Notes: generated by a model not told the origin, from the letters alone. 38,446 nt of DNA from Chloroflexota bacterium (GCA_024232355.1 JAAEPW010000207.1:1-38446), one strand, 5' to 3'. Shown: positions 1 to 9,157, counted from the first letter of the stretch. A program made the numbers and translations.

Positions 1-2
1 AA

Positions 3-1811
3 CCCGGCGAGGTATTCTTCCGCACCTACTTTGGCGGATGGGGCATCATTGCCCATTACCTGCTCAAAGAAGTAGAGCCGGAAACCGATCCCCTGGGGCC
101 AGACAACGTGCTCGTTTTCGCCACCGGCGTGGTGACCGGCACACCCGTGGGAGGCAGCGGTCGGCACGCAGTGGGGGCCAAATCTCCGCTTACCGGCGGC
201 TTTGGCGAGGGGGACGTGGGCGGATATTGGGGAACGGAACTAAAGCGCGCCGGATGGGATGCCATCGTCGTCACCGGTCAGGCTGAGGAACCCGTCTACC
301 TGTGGATCAATGATGACCAGGTAGAGATCCGCGATGGCGCTCACCTGTGGGGCAAAAAGACCGCCGATGTGGATAAGGCGCTAAAAGATGAACTAGCAGA
401 CAAGCAGGTCCGCGTAACCCAATGCGGCGTGGCGGGCGAGAACCTGGTGCGCTACGCATGCGTCATCAACGATGTTAATCGAGCTGCGGGACGCACTGGC
501 CTAGGCGCGGTGATGGGGTCAAAAAAACTCAAGGCGATTGCGGTGCGCGGGAGCGGTAAAATTGAACTCGACGATCAAGACAAGGTACGCGAGTCTGCAC
601 AATGGCTGCGTGACAACTATAAAAATATGTGGACGGGAAATCTCCAGGAGCACGGCACCAACGGCGGCTTGGAGCATATCAGTGCAAACGGCGCGCTCCC
701 CACACACAACTTTCAAGATGGTTCCTTCAAGGGAGCCAAGAAAATTACCGGTCAGACGATGACAGAGACCATCCTGGTAAATCGTAGTACCTGCTTTGCT
801 TGTCCCGTCACCTGCAAGCGCAAGGTACAGGTTGATGGACACTACAAGGTGGACCCAACCTATGGCGGCCCAGAGTATGAAACTGCCGCAGCCCTTGGCT
901 CTTGCTGCGGTATTGACGACCTGGAAGCCGTCGCCTATGGCAATCAACTCTGCAACGCCTACGGGCTGGACACCATCTCAGCCGGCGTGACCATCTCTTG
1001 GGCTATGGAGTGTTTTGAGCGCGGGTTGCTGACGGTGGAAGACACAGGTGGCCTCGAGTTGAATTTCGGCAATGCCGAGGCGATGACCACCCTGGTCGAG
1101 CAGATCGCCCACAGGCAGGGGTTTGGGAAACTGCTGGCCGAGGGATCTCTACGGGCAGCGAGACAGATTGGTCGCGATACGGAAAAATACGCGATGCAGG
1201 TCAAGGGGCAGGAATTCCCCATGCACGAACCCCGCGCCAAATTCGCCCACGCCGTGGGTTATGCCACGTCGCCCACCGGGGCCGATCATATGCACAATAT
1301 CCATGACGGTGGCTTTGCGTCGGATAGAGGTATTCAGGGGGTGCAGTCTCTGGGTGTCCTAGAGCCCAAGCCGATTGATTACCTGGGGCCAGAAAAGATG
1401 CGTATGGCCATATACGTCATCGACTTTCAGGTGTTTCGCAACTGTATGGGGATGTGTATGTTCATACCCTACAGCAGGGAACAAATGCGCGACATCATAC
1501 AGGCTGTGACCGGTTGGAACACTTCTCTGTTCGAGCTGATGAAAGCAGGGGAGCGGACACTTGCGATGGCCCGTGCCTTCAACTATCGACAGGGTCTCAC
1601 AGCCAAGGACGACGTGTCGCACTGGCGCTTTTCCACCCCCTTTGAGACGGCTCCGACTGATGGTCTGCACGTGCCCGCCGACGATATCGCGCACGCTATC
1701 AAACTGTACTGTGAAATGCGTGGATGGGACAAAGAGACAGGTGCACCAACCGAGGGCAAGCTGTACGAGTTGGGAATCGGCTGGGTGGCTGATCTGTTGT
1801 ACAAAGAATAA
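3..1811 (+). CDS. Aldehyde:ferredoxin oxidoreductase (tungsten/molybdenum), 5' end missing
   Basis: The reading frame is open from base 3, so the start lies before the window; probably only a few residues are missing. The first visible residues (YFGGWGIIAHYLL) fit the start of the AOR N-terminal domain. A CxxCxxxC motif is encoded at 792-815 and a further Cys follows near 1443-1446 (RNCMGMC); in this family these four cysteines bind the [4Fe-4S] cluster beside the bis-pterin W/Mo cofactor. Known members oxidise aldehydes to acids with ferredoxin reduction in the cytoplasm; the substrate cannot be told from sequence. The frame is intact to TAA at 1809-1811. A GTG at 108 could be mistaken for the start, but the upstream in-frame codons are clearly family sequence. 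A DinB-like gene follows after 10-13 bases, so the two are probably co-transcribed. Confidence 0.9.
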   Translation, partial: PGEVFFRTYFGGWGIIAHYLLKEVEPETDPLGPDNVLVFATGVVTGTPVGGSGRHAVGAKSPLTGGFGEGDVGGYWGTELKRAGWDAIVVTGQAEEPVYLWINDDQVEIRDGAHLWGKKTADVDKALKDELADKQVRVTQCGVAGENLVRYACVINDVNRAAGRTGLGAVMGSKKLKAIAVRGSGKIELDDQDKVRESAQWLRDNYKNMWTGNLQEHGTNGGLEHISANGALPTHNFQDGSFKGAKKITGQTMTETILVNRSTCFACPVTCKRKVQVDGHYKVDPTYGGPEYETAAALGSCCGIDDLEAVAYGNQLCNAYGLDTISAGVTISWAMECFERGLLTVEDTGGLELNFGNAEAMTTLVEQIAHRQGFGKLLAEGSLRAARQIGRDTEKYAMQVKGQEFPMHEPRAKFAHAVGYATSPTGADHMHNIHDGGFASDRGIQGVQSLGVLEPKPIDYLGPEKMRMAIYVIDFQVFRNCMGMCMFIPYSREQMRDIIQAVTGWNTSLFELMKAGERTLAMARAFNYRQGLTAKDDVSHWRFSTPFETAPTDGLHVPADDIAHAIKLYCEMRGWDKETGAPTEGKLYELGIGWVADLLYKE

Positions 1812-1824
1812 TTAGGAGGTTATG

Positions 1825-2397
1825 ATGTTGGACTTTACAGCAGTGCACAGTGAGGAAATCACGTATGCCGAACTCGTCGCCGATTTAACGCGTGACGATT
1901 TGATCCACCTGACCAACGAGATGATTGATGCGATATTGGGACTGATCGCAGACTGCACAGATACGGACGTTGTCTTTGTCCCCAATGATCCAAATGCGAA
2001 CGACCCGTATGCTGAGAATCCAGATGACCTAAACTTGGCTTGGACCCTGGGGCACGTGATCGTGCATACGACGTCATCATCAGAGGAATCAGCGGCGCTG
2101 GCGGCAGAGTTGGCGCGGGGTGCGGAATTTCACGGTCGTTCTCGCTACGAGACGCCCTGGCAAACGGTGACAACGATGGCACAATGCCGCCAGCGGCTGG
2201 AGGAAAGCCGCCGTATGCGGCTGGCAAGCCTAGAGATGTGGCCAGATGAACCACATTTGGACAACGTCTACGAGCCGTGGGAAGGCGCTCCCAAAGTGAA
2301 CGCCATCGGGCGCTTTGTCTTTGGACTAAGCCACGCCGACAGCCACCTTGGTCAAATCGCTGAGGTTGTGCGCCAGACTCAGGCAGCGCGCGCGTAG
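1825..2397 (+). CDS. DinB/YfiT-like four-helix-bundle protein
   Basis: A 190-aa protein with the usual length and signature pieces of the DinB-like superfamily: a helix carrying LGHVIVHTT and a late helix carrying [13 protein letters not shown], which supply the His residues that bind a divalent metal in characterised members. Relatives include thiol-dependent S-transferases and stress-induced proteins; the reaction here is unknown. Two ATGs are adjacent, at 1822 and 1825. AGGAGG lies at 1814-1819, so the second has the more normal 5-base spacing and is preferred. It sits directly behind the aldehyde oxidoreductase gene and probably shares its transcript. A role in detoxifying electrophiles alongside that enzyme is only a guess. 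Confidence 0.72.
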   Translation: MLDFTAVHSEEITYAELVADLTRDDLIHLTNEMIDAILGLIADCTDTDVVFVPNDPNANDPYAENPDDLNLAWTLGHVIVHTTSSSEESAALAAELARGAEFHGRSRYETPWQTVTTMAQCRQRLEESRRMRLASLEMWPDEPHLDNVYEPWEGAPKVNAIGRFVFGLSHADSHLGQIAEVVRQTQAARA

Positions 2398-2439
2398 CGA
2401 CGAGCGAAGCGGCTACCCTTGAACATGTAGCCGTACTCT

Positions 2440-2448
2440 ATTCCAGGA
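2440..2448. repeat. Left target-site duplication of CTACCGGACA element copy 1
   Basis: ATTCCAGGA abuts the left end of the 2449-2589 element; ATCCCAGGA at 2590-2598 abuts the right end. One base differs, which fits an old insertion. Confidence 0.6.
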
Positions 2449-2589
2449 TTTACTACCGGACATTTTTTTCTTCAGCCACGAATTGCACGAATTATCACGA
2501 ATGAGGATCAAAAATTAGTGTAAATTCGTGCAATTCGTGGCAAAAAATTCAGTATCGGTTGGTCACTTGCATAAAGTGTCCGGTAGTGA
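2449..2589. mobile_element. MITE-like element, copy 1 of the CTACCGGACA family (141 bp)
   Basis: Short palindromic element without coding capacity. Its ends are inverted repeats: TTTACTACCGGACA on the left and TGTCCGGTAGTGA on the right. Inside, CCACGAATTGCACGAATT (2476-2493) is exactly repeated in inverted form at 2523-2540. It is bounded by an imperfect 9-bp direct repeat (ATTCCAGGA at 2440-2448, ATCCCAGGA at 2590-2598; 8 of 9 match), as expected for a target-site duplication. A second copy lies at 4035-4289. The mobilising transposase is not in the window. Confidence 0.75.
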
Positions 2590-2684
2590 ATCCCAGGAAA
2601 CTAGTGGTACGGTCCGAGGATCTGAAACAAGCGTAACAAAGCACACTCAAGGGGACATGCCGTCCCTGGATTGAGGCTGAGATA

Positions 2685-3992
2685 ATGTACTATTGCTATG
2701 CGGTCCATAGAGCGCGGACGGCACGTCCGCGCAGAGCACGATTATTACTATTGTCCCTTTTAATTGTCGTAACGCTTGTTTCAAATTGCGCTCCAGCCGC
2801 ACATCTTCCCTCCCCCACTTTATCTCCAACACTAACGTCAACCGTCACACCGACGCCAACTCAAACGCCCACCCCCACGCCGACGCCAACCTCCACGCCA
2901 TCCCCCACTCCCACTCTTACACCCACACCAACGCCCACGCCCACCCCTTGGCCAGCAGAAGGTTCTACTCCCGAACAACAAGGGATGGACTCGGAATTGT
3001 TAGCCGGGATGTTTGACTATATTGAGCGGCAAGAAGTCGACGTCCACGGCGTGCTGATCGTCCGCAACGGTTATACGGTGCTAGAAGTATACTATCCCCC
3101 TTATAGACCCAATACTTTGCACAGCACTGCCTCTGTCGGCAAGAGTTTCACCGGCGCGTTGGTAGGCATCGCCATCCACGAGGGCTATATTGAGGGCGCG
3201 GATCACAAAGTGGCAGATTTTTTCCCCGACCATTCCGACTGGCAGAATGACCCACTCAAGCAGGCAATGACGATAGAGCATTTGTTGACAATGACGTCTG
3301 GTCTGGATTGGCCCGAATCGGCGGCCTCGTACAGCTCCTCTCAAAACATTATGAACCAAATGATGCACAGCCACGACTGGGTACAGTTCGTGCTCGATAG
3401 GCCCATGGTCGCAACGCCAGGCAGCACGTTCAACTATAGTTCGGGCGTTTCTCACCTCCTGTCTGCCATCATACAAGAGGCTGCGGGAATGAGGATGATT
3501 TCTTTTGCTCACGAGTATCTTTTTGAACCACTCGGTATCTCCCGCATATCCTGGATGACCGATCGACGAGGCATTGCCTTTGGGGCCGGCGGCCTGCGGA
3601 TAACGTTGCGCGATATGGCCAAGTTTGGACAACTCTATTTGCAGAATGGTGTTTGGGGAGGAAAGCAAATCCTTTCGTCTGAGTGGGTTGAAGCGTCCAT
3701 CGCGCCACGAGTCAGCGCCCACGGCGCTGCGTCGTACTATGGCTACCAATGGTGGGTCCGGGGCAGCGGCATTTTTGCGGCCCACGGCTACCGGGGCAGA
3801 CGTATCTTTGTGATACCAGATCTGGAGATGGTGGTGGTCTTTACCGCCGATCTCTCTGGCAACGCGCCGTCAGTGATTCTCAGCAATTACATCATTCCTG
3901 CAGCTCGATCGACTGATCCGCTGCCCGAAAATCCCAAAGGGGTAGCGCTGCTTGAGGCTCAAATAAGCGATATCCAACAATCCGAACCGTAA
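2685..3992 (+). CDS. Exported serine hydrolase, class C beta-lactamase fold
   Basis: A 435-aa protein. The N-terminus has an Arg-rich stretch, a hydrophobic segment (LLLLSLLIVVTLVSNC) and a possible lipobox Cys, although Asn at -1 is atypical. Then follows a Thr-Pro repeat linker of about 50 residues, common in secreted Chloroflexota proteins. The catalytic domain starts near residue 90 and has the penicillin-recognising motifs: SVGK (SxxK nucleophile), YSS in place of YxN, and a C-terminal HGYRG replacing KTG. The family includes class C beta-lactamases, D-alanyl-D-alanine peptidases, esterases and 6-aminohexanoate-dimer hydrolases; the HGY variant points to an esterase or amide hydrolase more than a true beta-lactamase. 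Codons 10-16 include a perfect 9-bp inverted repeat (2712-2720 with 2724-2732). The gene stands alone between two related MITEs. Confidence 0.82.
   Translation: MYYCYAVHRARTARPRRARLLLLSLLIVVTLVSNCAPAAHLPSPTLSPTLTSTVTPTPTQTPTPTPTPTSTPSPTPTLTPTPTPTPTPWPAEGSTPEQQGMDSELLAGMFDYIERQEVDVHGVLIVRNGYTVLEVYYPPYRPNTLHSTASVGKSFTGALVGIAIHEGYIEGADHKVADFFPDHSDWQNDPLKQAMTIEHLLTMTSGLDWPESAASYSSSQNIMNQMMHSHDWVQFVLDRPMVATPGSTFNYSSGVSHLLSAIIQEAAGMRMISFAHEYLFEPLGISRISWMTDRRGIAFGAGGLRITLRDMAKFGQLYLQNGVWGGKQILSSEWVEASIAPRVSAHGAASYYGYQWWVRGSGIFAAHGYRGRRIFVIPDLEMVVVFTADLSGNAPSVILSNYIIPAARSTDPLPENPKGVALLEAQISDIQQSEP
2815..2949 (+). repeat. Low-complexity Thr-Pro coding repeat
   Basis: Tandem degenerate ACN-CCN codon pairs encode the Thr-Pro linker between the signal region and the hydrolase domain of the 2685-3992 gene. 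The protein repeats with almost perfect TP periodicity, while codons vary, so selection on the linker is more likely than recent slippage. Confidence 0.75.
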
Positions 3993-4034
3993 GGCTTTTC
4001 CAGTTTTCAAGTTCTCCCAAAATTTACAATGGAA

Positions 4035-4289
4035 TTTGCTACCGGACACTTTTCGCGAGTAGCCAAAATCGTCATTCCGAGCGAGCGCAGCAGCCTGCCT
4101 TGAGCTTGTCGAAAGGAGTCGAGGAATCTACATTCGAGTCGCTTTCGCCATCACAAATAGAGATTCCTCGACTTCTTTCAGTCGCTCGGAATGACGGTGG
4201 CTGAGCAGTTACCATCAAAATTCGTGCCAATTCGGTGCAACCTACAGTTGCCTTAATTCGTGGCGAAAGAAAAAAGTGTCCGGTAGTGA
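4035..4289. mobile_element. MITE-like element, copy 2 of the CTACCGGACA family, interrupted (255 bp)
   Basis: The left end TTTGCTACCGGACACTTTT and right end AAAAGTGTCCGGTAGTGA match copy 1 at 2449-2589. It is flanked by a perfect 9-bp direct repeat ACAATGGAA (4026-4034 and 4290-4298). Traces of the inner AATTCGTG arms remain at 4219-4263. The element is longer than copy 1 because another palindromic repeat (about 4070-4196) lies inside it. Confidence 0.75.
4070..4196. repeat. Palindromic intergenic repeat of the GTCATTCCGAGCG type, nested in the MITE
   Basis: CGTCATTCCGAGCGA at 4070-4084 is exactly repeated in inverted form at 4182-4196. Inner arms GAGGAATCT and AGATTCCTC also pair. The section CTTGAGCTTGTCGAAAGG (4099-4116) is in opposite orientation to nearly the same sequence in the 3' end of the cheW gene at 15246-15262. 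Repeats with this wording are common between genes in many environmental bacterial genomes (recalled, not searched). Confidence 0.7.
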
Positions 4290-4298
4290 ACAATGGAA

Positions 4299-4824
4299 AA
4301 ACTCATAAATCGCACGCGAGTTACAAAATAACCCAAAGCTCCAGGAATTCCATCATAATCTGCCTTTTCCAGGTGTTGTTGACTGCATCACAAAATCTGT
4401 TTGGGAGATTTATTTCTCTGGAATTCTCAAGTTCGAGCGTCACATCAACATAACCGCTCTTACCAGATGTAGAGTGGGCACGCCTACGTACGAGCAAGTT
4501 TTGTGAATCCGTTCCGCATCTGAGGATGCCCCCTCCTCACAACGCGCAAACAGTCCCTCATATTCCCCAAACCCACTTCAGACAACCAATTTGAGTTGAT
4601 GCCAAAGACCTGCCAAGCTCAAGTTGCAACCAAACCGTAACAAACATTTCAGCAAAACTCGGGTAAACTATATTCAACAAGCTTGATGATCCAACACAAG
4701 CAGTAATGGTCGCATTGCGCGAGTTGACAAAAAATCATTTTGGAACTTAAATAGCAATGATCAGGCAAGCATCACAAGTTCAAGATCGTGGTCCAGAAAG
4801 GATGGACAACAGGAGTTGTTGATT
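4299..4824. other. Gene-free leader region before the sensor kinase
   Basis: No convincing reading frame, RNA gene or repeat was found in this stretch of about 525 bases, which is AT-richer than the neighbouring genes. Its only clear signal is the promoter-like pair at 4724-4752. Confidence 0.5.
4724..4752 (+). promoter_or_regulatory. Sigma70-type promoter for the sensor kinase operon
   Basis: A perfect TTGACA at 4724-4729 is followed after 17 bases by TTAAAT at 4747-4752. Transcription would begin about 65 bases before the ATG at 4825. Confidence 0.55.
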
Positions 4825-7800
4825 ATGGCTAACGAGCGAATTGGGATCGTCGAGGACGATGATGTTACCGCCACTCATTTGCCAAGAGAGATGAATCAGA
4901 TTCTTCAAGCCACCCTCGATCACACCCACATATTGGTCGCCTATCTAGACCCACAATTTAACTTTGTCCGAGTCAATCGTGCCTATGCCGAATCCAGTGA
5001 ACGAGAGCCATCTTTCTACCCCGGAAAAAACTACTTTGACTTGCACCCTGATGCAAAGAACCAAGATATTTTTCAAGATGCAATGAAAACTGGAAAATCA
5101 TACGCTGCATACGCCACGCCATCTCAAGATTGTACACCATTCGAGTGCACACAAGATCCAAAACGTGGCACAAGCTACTGGGATTGGAGCCTGGTTCCGA
5201 TCAAAGATGCAGAAAACATTGCAACAGGGGTAGTACTCACACTGGTGAATGTGACTGAGCGGGTGCGAGCGCAAGAGGGCCATCGCCAGGCACTAGCCGA
5301 GACGGTACAAGCAACGCACGCATTGAGAGAAAGTGAGGAACGATACCGCGAGATCGCCGAAAGCATCACGGACGTTTTCTTTGCGATGGATACCGAGTTG
5401 ACATATACTTATTGGAACAAAGCATCTGAGGACTTGGCGAGGATTTCAGCACAAGATACCATTGGAAAATCTCTCTTTGATATCTTTCCCGATACACCAA
5501 AGGCCATCGAAAAGATATATCGCGAAGTATTAACCACGCGGCAGCCCCAAAGTTTCGTCAGCGAATACTTGTTGGGAGAGCAAGACATACCTTTCGAGAT
5601 CAGTGTCTATCCCACTCAGAGCGGTATATCTGTTTTCGCCCGAGACATTACCGAGCGTAGACAAGCAGATGAAGTATTGTATGAATCAGAAAAACGATAC
5701 CGAGATCTGTATGAGAACGCTCCAAATGCCTACTTTTCCGTCGGTGTGGATGGTTGCATCCGCAGGTGCAACAAGCGTGCCAAAGATTTGCTTGGATACG
5801 CAGTGGAAGAATTAATGGGATATCCAATGCTTGAACTGTACGCCGACGTACCAGAGGGAAAAGAAAAAGCATTACAAATCTTTCAAAGGTTTCGAGATGG
5901 CGAGACTGTAATCGACGAAGAGTTCCAGATGCGGCGGGCAGACGGCACATTGGTATGGGTCAGTTCGATCATAAACGCCGTTCATGACACACGCGGACAG
6001 GTCGTGGGGAGCCGCTCGATGGTTGTGGACATTACCGAACGCAAGCAGGCAGAAGAGGCACTACGACAGCGCAACCATGAATTGGCACTGCTCAATCAAG
6101 CGAGCCAGGTATTTAGCTCTACTCTCGACCTAGATCAGGTACTCATCATTGTTCTAGAAGAAGCACGACGTCTGATGGATGTGGTCGCTTGCTCAATCTG
6201 GCTGACCGATCCCGAGACGGGCGAACTGGTATGCCAACAAGCCACAGGCTGGCAAAACGAGAGCGTGCGCGGCTGGCGATTGGCGCCCAGAGAAGGAATC
6301 GCTGGCTGGACAGTCTATAATAACAAGAGCGCGATCGTGCCAGACACGTGGACTGATGAGCGCTACTATCAGAACGTAGATCAACACACGGGGCTGCTAT
6401 TGCGTTCTATTCTCAGTATTCCCCTGCGGGTCAAAGAGAACGTGATCGGCGTACTTCAGGCGGTGGATACAAAGATCAACTGTTTCGATGCAGCCGACTT
6501 GGCATCGCTGGAACTGTTGGCGACTCCCGCCGCAATCGCTATTGAGAATGCCCGGTTGTACAAACAAGCCCAACGAGAAATCGTCGAGCGTAGACGAGTA
6601 GAAGAGGCACTACGGGAATCCAAAGAGTTGTTCGAGAAAATCTTTACCAGCCAACTGGATGCAATCTTTCTCTTGGATGAAAAAAGCCCCCCAACAATCA
6701 CCGACTGCAATACAGCAGCCGCAGAAATATTTGGCTACACCCGCCAGGAAATGATGGGGCGTACAACGGCCTTTTTGCACGTCGATGAGGTAGTATTGAA
6801 AGAGTTTCAAGAGTATCTCTACACAGCCATAAAAGAACATGGTTTTTTGCAGCTAGCTGATTTCAGGATGAAAAGCAAGGATGGAACGATCTTTCCCACA
6901 GAGCACAGTGTGGTGCCGATCGAAGACGAACAAGGCCACTGCACCGGCTGGATAAGCGTGGTGCGGGATATTGCCGAGCGCAAGCAGGCAGAGGAAGCGC
7001 TCAGACATCGCAATCAAGAGTTGACGGCTCTCAATGCCATTGCCACCACCATAAACCAATCCCCCAATTTGGACCATATCTTGAACGCAACCCTATACCG
7101 GGTATTGCAAGTGATCGAAATAGATGTTGGCTGGATACAGTTACTAGACAAAAATACAGGCACATTGTCTCTGGCCGTGCATCATGGATTCTCTCAGGAA
7201 ATGGTCAACAAAACAAAAAGGACACGGTTAGGAGAAGGCCTAACCGGCAAGGTGGCCCAATCCGGGCAGCCTATTGTGATGGACAATGTGTCTGATGATC
7301 CATGGCTCAGCATAGAGATCAACAAGCAAAAAACACTGTACGCTTTTGCTGGTGTTCCCATCAAATCAAAAGATCGGGTGCTGGGTGTGATGGGGGTATT
7401 CAGCCACAGTCCCCGCGAGATCTCTTCCCCAATCGTACAACTACTCACCGCCATCGGACACCAAATTGGTATTGCGATCGAGAACGTACAGTTGAACGAG
7501 GAAGCATCCGAGATCGAAATCTTGCAGGAACTCGACCGATTGCGGTCAGAGCTAATCGCAAACGTTTCTCACGAGCTGCGTACTCCCCTGGGGCTGATCA
7601 AAATTTTCTGCACCACCCTGTTGAGAAAAGATGTGGAATTTGACCGCGAAACCCAGCACGAGTTTCTTTGCGACATTGACGCAGAAACCGGCAAACTGGA
7701 AAGAATCGTCGATAATCTGTTGGATCTGTCACGGATGGAAAGTGGACGGCTACGGTTGGAGAAACAGCCTATGGACGTTGTACAACTGGCTCAAAATGTC

Positions 7801-8247
7801 GTCAAAGCCATGCAAATGGATATTCAGCCGATACAACATAGCCTGGTCCATGACTTTTCTTCTGCGCCCTTGATGGCGACTGCTGATGCCAAGTATATCG
7901 AGCAAGTACTGCGCAATCTTTTGGGTAATGCCATCAAATATTCTCCCGCAGGAGGAACGATCACCGTTGGCGGGCGCGACAACGAGATGCAACTCCTCCT
8001 ATGGGTCAGTGATCACGGGATTGGGATTCCGGCACAAGATTTATCGAGGGTTTTTGAGCGATTTTATCGTGTCGAGAACGAACTTACACGAAACGTGAGA
8101 GGAGCTGGCTTGGGGTTAGCGGTCTGTCGTGGTATCATAGAGGCACACGGTGGGCGCATTTGGGTCGAGAGCAAGTTGGACGTGGGGAGCACTTTTTATT
8201 TTACCCTGATGCGTGAAACGATGATTGAGGAGACTGGAAATGACTAA
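4825..8247 (+). CDS. Multi-PAS/GAF sensor histidine kinase
   Basis: A soluble 1140-aa sensor kinase with no membrane segment. Order by eye: PAS near 25-150, PAS 170-285 (ESEERYREIAESITD), PAS 290-410, GAF 425-575, PAS 600-720, GAF 735-885, HisKA and HATPase_c. The phospho-accepting His is about residue 916 in VSHELRTP; the ATP site has LRNLLGNAIKYS (N box), DHGIGIP (G1) and GAGLGLAV (G2). Four PAS and two GAF domains suggest several cytoplasmic cues (redox, haem, flavin or cyclic nucleotide), but no ligand is identifiable. A TTG at 4816 is in frame, but AGGAG at 4811-4815 is well spaced only for the ATG at 4825. The 3' end overlaps the response regulator start by 8 bases, so the two form a coupled two-component pair. 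Confidence 0.9.
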   Translation: MANERIGIVEDDDVTATHLPREMNQILQATLDHTHILVAYLDPQFNFVRVNRAYAESSEREPSFYPGKNYFDLHPDAKNQDIFQDAMKTGKSYAAYATPSQDCTPFECTQDPKRGTSYWDWSLVPIKDAENIATGVVLTLVNVTERVRAQEGHRQALAETVQATHALRESEERYREIAESITDVFFAMDTELTYTYWNKASEDLARISAQDTIGKSLFDIFPDTPKAIEKIYREVLTTRQPQSFVSEYLLGEQDIPFEISVYPTQSGISVFARDITERRQADEVLYESEKRYRDLYENAPNAYFSVGVDGCIRRCNKRAKDLLGYAVEELMGYPMLELYADVPEGKEKALQIFQRFRDGETVIDEEFQMRRADGTLVWVSSIINAVHDTRGQVVGSRSMVVDITERKQAEEALRQRNHELALLNQASQVFSSTLDLDQVLIIVLEEARRLMDVVACSIWLTDPETGELVCQQATGWQNESVRGWRLAPREGIAGWTVYNNKSAIVPDTWTDERYYQNVDQHTGLLLRSILSIPLRVKENVIGVLQAVDTKINCFDAADLASLELLATPAAIAIENARLYKQAQREIVERRRVEEALRESKELFEKIFTSQLDAIFLLDEKSPPTITDCNTAAAEIFGYTRQEMMGRTTAFLHVDEVVLKEFQEYLYTAIKEHGFLQLADFRMKSKDGTIFPTEHSVVPIEDEQGHCTGWISVVRDIAERKQAEEALRHRNQELTALNAIATTINQSPNLDHILNATLYRVLQVIEIDVGWIQLLDKNTGTLSLAVHHGFSQEMVNKTKRTRLGEGLTGKVAQSGQPIVMDNVSDDPWLSIEINKQKTLYAFAGVPIKSKDRVLGVMGVFSHSPREISSPIVQLLTAIGHQIGIAIENVQLNEEASEIEILQELDRLRSELIANVSHELRTPLGLIKIFCTTLLRKDVEFDRETQHEFLCDIDAETGKLERIVDNLLDLSRMESGRLRLEKQPMDVVQLAQNVVKAMQMDIQPIQHSLVHDFSSAPLMATADAKYIEQVLRNLLGNAIKYSPAGGTITVGGRDNEMQLLLWVSDHGIGIPAQDLSRVFERFYRVENELTRNVRGAGLGLAVCRGIIEAHGGRIWVESKLDVGSTFYFTLMRETMIEETGND

Positions 8248-8935
8248 AACCAAGATTCGCGTCCTGGTGACGGATGACGAACCCAGATACGTCAGAGCCA
8301 TACAGGTTAACCTGGAAGCCAGCGGATATGAGGTGCTCACCGCCAAAGATGGATTGGAAGCCGTGGACCTCGCCTCCAAAGAGAAACCAGACCTCATCAT
8401 ATTGGACATCAGAATGCCCAATATGGATGGCTACAAGGCTTGCCAGCGTATCCGTGAATTCTCAGCCGTACCGATCATCATGCTCACCGCCATGGCGGAA
8501 AACGCCGACAAGGTAAAAGGATTGGATGCCGGTGCCGACGATTACGTCACCAAGCCCTTTAGCGCCGACGAACTCTTGGCCCGGGTGCGAGCCGTTCTAC
8601 GGCGCGTAGACCTGGCGGAGCAACAAGAAACGCCCCCCGCCTTCCAGGTTGGCAACTTTGTGATGGATTTTTCGCAACGGCGCGTGTCTGTTGATGGACG
8701 AAATGTAGAATTGACTCCCACCGAGTACCGCCTGTTGTACGAGTTGGTCAAACAACCGGGGCGGATACTGGTGCCCGAGCTTTTGCTAGAAGAGATATGG
8801 GGAGTCGGCTACGAAGGAGAGAACCGCTTGTTGTGGCAAGCTATTCACCGCCTGCGCCAGAAAATAGAGCACGACCCCCGCAACCCAAAATACATTCAAA
8901 CCAAACCCGGTCTCGGTTACGTCTTTAGAGAGTAA
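8240..8935 (+). CDS. OmpR/PhoB-family response regulator
   Basis: A 231-aa two-domain regulator. The receiver has the acidic pair D12-D13, phospho-acceptor D56 in LIILDIRMPN, Thr in MLTA and Lys in YVTKPF. The C-terminal winged helix (about 135-231) has the OmpR pattern ELTPTEYRLLYELV and ends YIQTKPGLGYVFRE. The start is the ATG at 8240 behind GAGGAG; it overlaps the kinase stop (ATGACTAA), so phosphorylation by that kinase is expected. A long terminator lies 117 bases downstream. Paired direct repeats of the kind bound by this family lie at 9158-9209, before the next operon, so it may activate the chemosensory genes (inference). Confidence 0.93.
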   Translation: MTKTKIRVLVTDDEPRYVRAIQVNLEASGYEVLTAKDGLEAVDLASKEKPDLIILDIRMPNMDGYKACQRIREFSAVPIIMLTAMAENADKVKGLDAGADDYVTKPFSADELLARVRAVLRRVDLAEQQETPPAFQVGNFVMDFSQRRVSVDGRNVELTPTEYRLLYELVKQPGRILVPELLLEEIWGVGYEGENRLLWQAIHRLRQKIEHDPRNPKYIQTKPGLGYVFRE

Positions 8936-8943
8936 CGTACAAC

Positions 8944-9006
8944 CAGGGCTGTTCAGTTCTAACGATCTCTCAGTACAGAACGCTCACAGCCACCGCACTT
9001 GTCCTG
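8944..9006. mobile_element. Short one-ended MITE remnant, copy a of the CAGGGCTGTTCAG family (63 bp)
   Basis: It begins CAGGGCTGTTCAGTTCTA and continues with the same subterminal sequence as the inverted right ends of the copies at 23360-23522 and 25618-25779 (GCTCACAGCC). The right end (TTGTCCTG) keeps only a trace of the terminal repeat. A perfect 10-bp direct repeat AACGTACAAC bounds it (8934-8943 and 9007-9016), as at the full copies. The left duplication begins inside the stop codon of the response regulator gene. Confidence 0.65.
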
Positions 9007-9051
9007 AACGTACAACCGCAACAACCCTCTCGTCACTAGCGATCAAACTCG

Positions 9052-9110
9052 TTTTCCACAAGTGGCATCTTCTTTTAGATGCGTAGCACTTGTGGAAAAG
9101 CCCCCTTTTT
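9052..9110 (+). terminator. Strong Rho-independent terminator after the kinase/regulator pair
   Basis: The arms TTTTCCACAAGTG (9052-9064) and CACTTGTGGAAAA (9087-9099) pair perfectly over 13 bases, with an inner stem GCATCT/AGATGC (9065-9070 with 9077-9082). CCCCC and a run of T at 9106-9110 follow. Confidence 0.75.
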
Positions 9111-9157
9111 AATGCAACAATCTCTTTTTTTGCTTTTTTCCCCCTATTTTTCTCAAT

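Noticed and set aside
2410..2433. Terminator after the DinB-like gene
   Set aside because: The 7-bp stem CGGCTAC/GTAGCCG has no following T-run, so evidence is too weak to list.
3081..3785. 234-aa minus-strand frame
   Set aside because: It lies fully inside the serine hydrolase gene and shows no family features; antisense shadow.
2440..4298. Composite transposon carrying the serine hydrolase gene
   Set aside because: Each flanking element has its own 9-bp duplication, so they inserted separately; neither encodes a transposase.
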